A stretch of DNA of 64,000 nt from an uncultured Eubacterium sp. (lineage in GTDB: Bacteria; Bacillota; Clostridia; Lachnospirales; Lachnospiraceae). The stretch lies in assembly GCA_910577225.1 (NCBI GenBank), contig CAJTMV010000007.1, positions 1 through 64,000 of the forward strand, in the 5' to 3' direction. The notes below the pieces were generated by a model. It saw only the letters and a list, made by a program, of their open reading frames with translations, was not told the DNA's origin and ran no database searches. The translations under genes and the position numbers were made by a program. Below, piece after piece: positions 58,332-64,000 of this stretch; position 1 is the stretch's first letter, and the number at the start of each line of letters is the position of its first letter.

Positions 58332-59972
58332 ATGAAGAAAAATCTCATTAAAAAAGTATTTGCGGTTTCGTTGTCGATCGCTATGGCATGCTCATTCTTA
58401 CCAGCAGCCAATCCAGTGACTGCATCCGCAGCAGCGCCGTATGTTTCTTTAAAGACTACTTTTAAAACATTAAAAGTAGGCCAGAAATATAAAATGACGC
58501 TGAAGAACAACAAGATTAACTGGAAAATCAAAAAGGTTGAAACAACCGACAAGACCATTGCTACAGTTTACGGCAAAACAACAAGCCAGGTAATGATCAA
58601 AGGTAAGAGCGAAGGAAGAGCTACAGTCAGAGTTAAACTTAAGACTACCAAGAGAAAAGCAAACAACACAAAGACTCTTAGATGTCGTGTGAAAGTTGTT
58701 ACCTCAAGTCCTACAGTTGATCCGACACCAGAAGTTCAGACAGACGCTACAGTAACTACACAGGCTGAATTAGATGCAGCTCTGAAAGAAAGCAGCATCA
58801 ACAAGATCACAATCAGACCTACAACTGCTGTAAACTTTGTAATTGCACAGGGTTCTTACTCAAACGTTGACCTGATCGTAGACGCTCCGCTGTCTGATAT
58901 TGAGAACAACGCAGTATTCAAGAGCATTACAATCAACAACATCAAAGCTGAAACATGGACAGAAAAAGCTCAGGGAAATACATTCAGCATTCTTGCAAAA
59001 GCAGCAAGACTGATTGTTGACAAAGCAGCTTCTGTAAAAGGTATTACTGTTGGAACAACTGATGCGAAAGTAGATGTTGTAGTAAACGGCGGTACAGTAT
59101 CAGGAATTAATGTAAATGCAAAAGCAACATTAAACATCAAAGGTACAGCAGCAGAAAATGCAGCATTAATTCCGGTAGTATTTAGCGCAGGCGCAGCAAA
59201 TTCTGTATTTGTTACAGAATTACCAGTAGCTGTAAGCATGAGTGCAAGTGTTGAACTTACATTCGAAAAAGGCGCTGTTAAGAGTACAGTAAAACTGGAA
59301 GTAACAAACATCAAGGCTACAATTACAAACAACACTGCAGAAACAATCGTTGTTACAAAGAATGATAATTCTAAACAGAACGTACTTGCAGGCACAAAGA
59401 AAGCTACAGTTAATTCTACATCCACAACAGTACCTGTAAATCCTGGTACATCAGGCGGAACATCTGGCGGTTCTTCAGCAGTAAAGCCGGCTACTCCATA
59501 CAAGATTAATACAGGTGCTAGTATAAGCATAGCAGTTAGTGGTCAGGCATATGGTGTAAAAGCTGTTAGCAACAGTGCAATTGGAATACGGGTATCAAAT
59601 ATGGCAGTAACACCTGCGGCTGTTGGAGCAAAGTTACCAGATGTAGAATGTAATATAGTTGCAAAAGCAGTAAATGGTGACTGGACAAGAACAATTGGAA
59701 CAATGGATATTACAGCTGAAAGATATGAATATACAGAAGACGGAAAAATAAAAGTTGGATATAGATATCCTAAAATATCTGATTGGAAAAAATTCAATAT
59801 TAATGGAGCTCCGATTGATACTCAAATTCAGTTCACAGTTTCTTGCAGAGTAAAAGAAACAGCTACCAATGCAGCAGGTACAGCAGTTCAGTTCACGTCA
59901 CCGAAAATTACGGTTACAGGAAATACGACAGAATGGACAGATATCGTAATATCTGGTTCTGAAACAAACTGA
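58332..59972 (+). CDS. secreted surface protein with Ig-like domains
   Basis: 546 aa. Three ATGs lie in tandem (58326, 58329 and 58332); GGAGG at 58321-58325 favours 58332. Signal peptide (MKKNLIKKVFAVSLSIAMACSF, cleavage near ASA). The mature protein is Thr/Val/Ala-rich beta sandwich throughout, with an N-terminal bacterial Ig-like (BIG_2-type) module (TFKTLKVGQKYKMTLKNNKINWKI ... KGKSEGRATVRVKL), a central beta-helix-like region (VFKSITINNIKAETW, VDVVVNGGTVSGINV), a Gly/Ser linker (GTSGGTSGGSS) and a C-terminal domain. No LPXTG or S-layer-homology repeats. Few rare codons and a strong promoter suggest high expression. Confidence 0.75.
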   Translation: MKKNLIKKVFAVSLSIAMACSFLPAANPVTASAAAPYVSLKTTFKTLKVGQKYKMTLKNNKINWKIKKVETTDKTIATVYGKTTSQVMIKGKSEGRATVRVKLKTTKRKANNTKTLRCRVKVVTSSPTVDPTPEVQTDATVTTQAELDAALKESSINKITIRPTTAVNFVIAQGSYSNVDLIVDAPLSDIENNAVFKSITINNIKAETWTEKAQGNTFSILAKAARLIVDKAASVKGITVGTTDAKVDVVVNGGTVSGINVNAKATLNIKGTAAENAALIPVVFSAGAANSVFVTELPVAVSMSASVELTFEKGAVKSTVKLEVTNIKATITNNTAETIVVTKNDNSKQNVLAGTKKATVNSTSTTVPVNPGTSGGTSGGSSAVKPATPYKINTGASISIAVSGQAYGVKAVSNSAIGIRVSNMAVTPAAVGAKLPDVECNIVAKAVNGDWTRTIGTMDITAERYEYTEDGKIKVGYRYPKISDWKKFNINGAPIDTQIQFTVSCRVKETATNAAGTAVQFTSPKITVTGNTTEWTDIVISGSETN

Positions 59973-60045
59973 AACACCTGAGACACCTGAAGCTTAATAA
60001 ATAGCAAAGATAACAGAAATAAACATAGTGCTTTGTACATGTAAG

Positions 60046-60085
60046 AAAATAACACAGACATATATTGTGTCTGTGTTATTTTTTT
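60046..60085 (+). terminator. terminator of the surface-protein gene
   Basis: AATAACACAGACA / TGTCTGTGTTATT, 13-bp perfect stem with a 7-base loop, followed by a T-run. Confidence 0.93.
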
Positions 60086-60524
60086 GTAACAAAATGAATA
60101 TTCCGATTGAAGCGGACAAAAAAGAATAGCAAATATAGATTTTAAATTCCGAAAAGTCAAAGAAAACGATAAATTGTATGTTGTGAATCGTCTGCCATGT
60201 AAATAATAAATTGTAAAGATGAATCACAGGTTATTCCAAAGAAGCGGAACCTTGATCTATAGTGACAGATTGAATCGAATCTCTACATTAGTTTTCGATG
60301 AAGCGAATGGGTATCTATGTTAAGTAAGCAATATCTGGTATAATGGAGATATTTTGTGAATGACAGCCATGAAAGCTGAATGGATTGTGAGAATTTTGTG
60401 TGCTGACTTGTATCGGTGATCAGTATGACATATAATGAATAGAAAGATGTGCATTCTGATAAGAAGCGGAACAGAGAATTACTCAGACAGAGAAGGCGGG
60501 AGGTAACAGAAATAGGGGATATAT
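60086..60524. other. intergenic, nothing recognised
   Basis: About 440 bp, AT-rich and without a gene. Several short frames occur on both strands but none has a ribosome site or protein-like composition. Confidence 0.55.
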
Positions 60525-61471
60525 ATGACGGAGCATTCCGTACCATATGAAACGACTGCAGACAGATGGTTCTGCCGTTGATAAATGAAATATTCGGGGA
60601 AGAATATCAGGGAGATGAAACTGTGGAGTTTCATCCAAACGAACATTATATGGACCAGCAGGATCAGCCGGACAGCAAAAGGATCACGGATACAAATTTT
60701 TCCGTAAGAGGAAATGGAAAAAAGAAAAAATACCATCTGGAGTGTGAAAGCAGTCTGCCGGATGGAAGGATGGCGATACGGTTATTTGAATATGACGCAC
60801 AGATAGCGCTGGACGAGGGAGAGGTTATCCGGGAAACGCTGACGGTGACGTTTCCGCATACGGCGGTATTGTATCTGCGGACATATAAAAAGACAGCGGG
60901 AGAGATGAGGTATGTTATAAACACACCGGGAGGCACGGTGGAATATGCGGTACCGGTAATCAGGGTGGACAGGTATTCGCTGGATGAGATATTTGCAAAA
61001 CACCTGCTGATGCTGCTGCCTTTTTACATCTTTTCACATGAAAGGAAGTTTCCGGAATATAACGCCAGCCGGCAGAAGCTGACGGAACTGACGGCTGAAT
61101 ATAGGGAGATCCTGGGCAGACTGGAAAGGCTGGAACATGAGGGGAAAATAGGAGCTTTTGACAAGCGGACAATTATAGAGCTGTCACGGGATGTAATCCG
61201 GGAGCTTGCAAAGAAATACGAAAATGTACAGAAAGGGGTCGGTGATATCATGAGCGGAGCATTGATTGAAACAGAAGCCAGGGCAATTCTGAATATTGGG
61301 AAACAGGAAGGGAGAAAAGAAGGAAAGGAAGAAAATCAGAGAGAAACGGCGCTGCGTATGATACGAAGCGGAAAAATGACGGGGGAAGAGGTGGCAGAGT
61401 ATACAGGACTGGCCATGGAAGAGGTGATACGTCTGAGTGAGACAGAGCAGAAACGGGAAGCGTTACGATAA
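60525..61471 (+). pseudogene. PD-(D/E)XK nuclease-superfamily (Rpn-like) gene with an N-terminal frameshift
   Basis: A frame from ATG 60525 (GGGG at 60515-60518) reads MTEHSVPYETTADRWFCR and stops at 60579-60581. The remaining 301 codons continue in another frame from 60566 (PLINEIFGEEYQGDE). Members of this PDDEXK family start with a T-x-D-R-x-F segment running straight into the [ILV]xxIFGEEY segment, so the two parts fit one protein with a base lost near 60573. The core is TDTNFSVRGNGKKKKYHLECESS and RLFEYDAQIA, with D, E and (in place of Q) C. The C-terminus has GKQEGRKEGKEE repeats and a short HTH-like end. If the frameshift is not real, the 60566 ATG is a start. Confidence 0.6.
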
Positions 61472-61487
61472 AAACGCAGACATCTGA

Positions 61488-61521
61488 ACCAGTGCCATTA
61501 GTATGGGGAAATGACACTGGT
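61488..61521 (+). terminator. hairpin after the PDDEXK gene
   Basis: ACCAGTGCCATT / AATGACACTGGT with one mismatch, 10-base loop, followed by atttgagattttc. A weak terminator. Confidence 0.55.
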
Positions 61522-61982
61522 ATTTGAGATTTTCATATGTTTTCTTTTCCAGTCGGATACAAATTATCATTTACTATATCGATGAGTTCATGTATATGAG
61601 CTTTGTTCCATATGTTTTCTTTTACCATATTTATAAGTTTATATATGATCTTTATTCTGAATGGTTATGTCTGAACCAAAATATCAAATAGGAAGTTCAT
61701 ACGATTCTATGAGTGACAAAAAGTCTGACATAATCAGACACCGCAGTCGCTGCGTCGTTTGCGTGGTCATTCTAATACAAACATTGTCAAAATAACTGTA
61801 TCTTTTTTTAGAAATTTCTGCTGCCAATCCCATTACATGGAATGCCGAAAGTGTAAACAGTTATAAATTTACAAAAGATTTATAATATTTATGCTCCCAG
61901 GTGGTTTTGCAAATTGCAAAAGTGTGATAAAATAAATCGTTATAAGTGGCATTTTCAGCATTTTTTGGATAAAGGAGACAAT
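61522..61982. other. intergenic upstream of the DUF362 gene
   Basis: About 460 bp with no convincing gene. It should include the DUF362 gene promoter; AAGGAGACAAT lies just before the start codon at 61983. Confidence 0.55.
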
Positions 61983-63107
61983 ATGGAAAAATCTAAAGTA
62001 TACTTTACCACATTTAAAACGACAGATCATGAAAATCTGCTGCAAAAACTGCGCAGACTGATGATTACGGCAGGTATGAAAGAGATCGATTTTACAGACA
62101 AATATACAGCGATAAAAATTCATTTTGGGGAATATGGAAATCTGGCATTTTTAAGACCGAATTATGCGAAGGTGATGGCCGATCTTGTAAAAGAATGCGG
62201 CGGCAGGCCTTTTTTGACGGATTGTAATACGTTGTATGTAGGAAGCAGAAAGAATGCGCTGGATCATATTGAGACGGCTTATCTGAATGGTTTTACTCCT
62301 TATGCAACCGGTTGTCATGTATTGATCGGAGATGGATTAAAGGGTACGGATGAGACGCTTGTACCGGTGCATGGCGATTATGTAAAAGAAGCAAGAATTG
62401 GATCCGCCATTATGGATGCGGATGTATTTTTAACTCTGACGCATTTTAAGGGACATGAGATGGCAGGATTTGGCGGTGCATTGAAAAATATTGGTATGGG
62501 ATGCGGTTCAAGAGCGGGCAAGATGGAAATGCATAATGAAGGAAAACCGGTGGTAGAGGATACAGATGGATGTATCGGGTGCGGGAGCTGTCTGCGTATC
62601 TGTGCACACGGCGCGCCTGTAATAGAAAATGGAAAAGCTCATATCGACCATCATAAATGCGTCGGATGCGGCAGATGTCTGGCAGTTTGTCCAAAAGATG
62701 TGATTCAGCCGAGCTCTTCTTCATCTGTAAAAAGTCTGAACTGTAAGATGGCGGAATATAGTCTCGCAGTATGTAAGGGGCGTCCGCATTTTCATGTGTC
62801 TCTGATCTGTGATGTGTCGCCGAATTGCGATTGCCATGCAGAAAATGATATTCCGATTATTCCGGATGTCGGGATGTTTGCTTCGTTTGATCCGGTTGCA
62901 TTGGATGTGGCCTGTGCGGATGCGGTAAATCGGATGCCGGTCATCGACGGAAGCATTCTGAGCGATCATATAAAGGAAGACGCGCATCATGGGGAAGGTC
63001 ATGATCATTTTTATATGGTACATCCGGATACGGAATGGAAGTCCTGCATGGAACATGCGGTGAAAATTGGACTTGGACAGGATCAGTATGAATTAATCAC
63101 AATATAA
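61983..63107 (+). CDS. DUF362 domain protein with two [4Fe-4S] clusters
   Basis: 374 aa from ATG 61983 (AAGGAG upstream; the frame opens at 61914). DUF362 domain (KIHFGEYGNLAFLRPNY, LTHFKGHEMAGFGGALKNIGMGCGSRAGK) with a ferredoxin insert CIGCGSCLRICA and CVGCGRCLAVCP, and a His-rich C-terminal loop (DAHHGEGHDHF). Iron-sulfur proteins of this group occur widely in anaerobes; the reaction is unknown. Confidence 0.88.
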   Translation: MEKSKVYFTTFKTTDHENLLQKLRRLMITAGMKEIDFTDKYTAIKIHFGEYGNLAFLRPNYAKVMADLVKECGGRPFLTDCNTLYVGSRKNALDHIETAYLNGFTPYATGCHVLIGDGLKGTDETLVPVHGDYVKEARIGSAIMDADVFLTLTHFKGHEMAGFGGALKNIGMGCGSRAGKMEMHNEGKPVVEDTDGCIGCGSCLRICAHGAPVIENGKAHIDHHKCVGCGRCLAVCPKDVIQPSSSSSVKSLNCKMAEYSLAVCKGRPHFHVSLICDVSPNCDCHAENDIPIIPDVGMFASFDPVALDVACADAVNRMPVIDGSILSDHIKEDAHHGEGHDHFYMVHPDTEWKSCMEHAVKIGLGQDQYELITI

Positions 63108-63134
63108 CAGGATACAATAGAGAAAACAGATGCG

Positions 63135-63157
63135 GCAGTCTGACCACATCAGACTGC
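63135..63157. terminator. hairpin after the DUF362 gene
   Basis: GCAGTCTGA / TCAGACTGC, 9-bp perfect stem with 5-base loop ccaca. No T-run follows, so the function is uncertain. Confidence 0.5.
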
Positions 63158-63314
63158 TGTAAACAAAGAACTTCTGTAAAAAGCATGCCCGGCATTGGTA
63201 AAGCACATAAGATTGTCCGGATGCATAACAATAAAGGTATCCGGACTGCTACTAAAATACTGCGAGATGATAATCAGAAGAATAAAAGATTAAATAAAAG
63301 GCAGGGCAGGAAGT

Positions 63315-64000
63315 TTGAGGGAAAAATTTGGATTAAAGAAGCTGGAAAATGAAATCTTATTGGACCGTTTTCGAACAATGAGCGAGCCGACGCTGGTGTC
63401 AAAAACAAACGGACTAAGCGGAAAACTTTATATTGCATCGGAAATGGATAAAATGGACAAAATAGGATATGACTGTGTAGCTGCATGTGTCAACGACATG
63501 GCAGCACTGGGAGCGGAACCGTTGTTTTTTTATGCAAATATATCCTGTGTAAGACCCAGAGCTGATAAAATCAGGATTATTGAGGACGGCATTGCGCAGG
63601 GATGCGGGCAGGCAGAGATTCAGTTTGCAGGCTGTGAGATTGTCGAACTGCCGGATAAGTATGCATTCGACCAGTATGAGCTGGCAGGTTTCATTGTTGG
63701 CATTTTAGATAAAAAGAAGAAAATTGGAAGTTCCAGACTTTCCAGCGGAGATGTCATTCTGGGACTTCCGTCAGACGGCTTACATAACAACGGATATGTA
63801 CTGGCCAGAAAACAGTTGTTTCTGACAAAAGGAACGATGGAAGTATATTACGATATGCTGGGTGGAACGCTGGGCGACCAGCTGCTTCGTCCTACAAAGA
63901 TGTACCGCACATGTATGGAACATTTATCAGAGTCAGGAATTGAAGTTAAATCGTGTGTTCAGGTTGCGCATGGAGGGCTGGATCGGGCGCTGCATCAGCT
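63315..64000 (+). CDS. PurM/AIR-synthase-superfamily protein (partial, divergent)
   Basis: Starts at TTG 63315 (AGGAAG upstream; the frame is closed by TAA 63291) and is open to the right edge, at least 228 codons. Similar to phosphoribosylformylglycinamidine cyclo-ligase in IGYDCVAACVNDMAALGAEPLFFYAN, AGFIVGILDK and GLPSDGLHNNGYVLARK. But the phosphate-binding SGTDGVGTKL is SKTNGLSGKL, the N-terminus is short, and the HITGGG segment reads VAHGGLDRALHQL. It may be a PurM paralogue with another role. The 3' end is outside the window. Confidence 0.75.
   Translation, partial: MREKFGLKKLENEILLDRFRTMSEPTLVSKTNGLSGKLYIASEMDKMDKIGYDCVAACVNDMAALGAEPLFFYANISCVRPRADKIRIIEDGIAQGCGQAEIQFAGCEIVELPDKYAFDQYELAGFIVGILDKKKKIGSSRLSSGDVILGLPSDGLHNNGYVLARKQLFLTKGTMEVYYDMLGGTLGDQLLRPTKMYRTCMEHLSESGIEVKSCVQVAHGGLDRALHQ

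Noticed and set aside
58970..59530. 186-codon minus-strand frame opposite the surface-protein gene
   Set aside because: Antisense shadow of a Thr/Val/Ala-rich gene with biased codons; no start signal.

Overview
The window looks like a chromosome segment of a low-GC, spore-forming Clostridia, most likely a Lachnospiraceae-type bacterium. Reasons: a parS-parA-parB segregation locus; the yaaR-holB-ricT-trmN6-rsmI block typical of Firmicutes; DUF4446 and DUF3881 genes; the sporulation genes spmA and a SpoIIQ-like gene; and strong AGGAGG ribosome sites with canonical -35/-10 promoters. The genus assignment is inference, since no rRNA is present.

Layout. 1-1267: a 21-bp tandem repeat and an AT-rich, apparently decayed stretch holding one perfect parS. 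1268-7365: parA, parB, two conserved DUF genes, tRNA-Arg(CCT), a long membrane-anchored repeat protein and tRNA-Lys(CTT). 7727-10838: trmB, a D,D-carboxypeptidase and an unknown gene. 11033-12549: an AbiE-type toxin-antitoxin pair with a degenerate toxin active site. 12558-18100: a PLP decarboxylase followed by the yaaR-holB-ricT-trmN6-rsmI housekeeping run. 18170-24755 (minus strand): a DUF885 hydrolase, two GH13 glucosidases and an AraC regulator. 25001-38320: spmA followed by an accessory island. 38351-42964: a trehalose operon (treR, treP, treC) with three operator palindromes. 43174-46999: a BspA-like secreted protein and a ferredoxin-domain protein. 47383-54745: a three-gene operon whose second and third genes match RADAR (RdrA ATPase, RdrB adenosine deaminase) and whose first gene looks like an unfamiliar accessory. 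54860-64000: SpoIIQ-like protein, GIY-YIG protein, DEAD-box helicase, secreted surface protein, PD-(D/E)XK gene, DUF362 ferredoxin protein and a divergent PurM-like gene running off the edge.

The most unusual structure is the island after spmA. The 3' third of spmA recurs four more times downstream, near 30145, 35878, 36241 and 38076. Each copy is preceded by the same short junction sequence, which carries a GTGTCA/TGACAC inverted repeat followed by CAAGGGG. Accessory genes lie between the copies: AAA ATPase + NACHT protein + RelA/SpoT protein; DUF262 protein + AAA ATPase + Cys-rich protein + an IS66 copy; an empty unit; and GNAT + small protein. The most distal copy is the most decayed. This fits serial insertion of small elements at one codon position in spmA, each restoring the gene with its own 3' end and pushing older tails outward. 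No recombinase is encoded in the units. The cargo resembles anti-phage and toxin-antitoxin genes, so this may be a cassette-type defence array.

Functionally the window combines chromosome segregation and translation/replication housekeeping genes, alpha-glucoside and trehalose use, sporulation genes, and several candidate defence modules (AbiE, the spmA array and RADAR).
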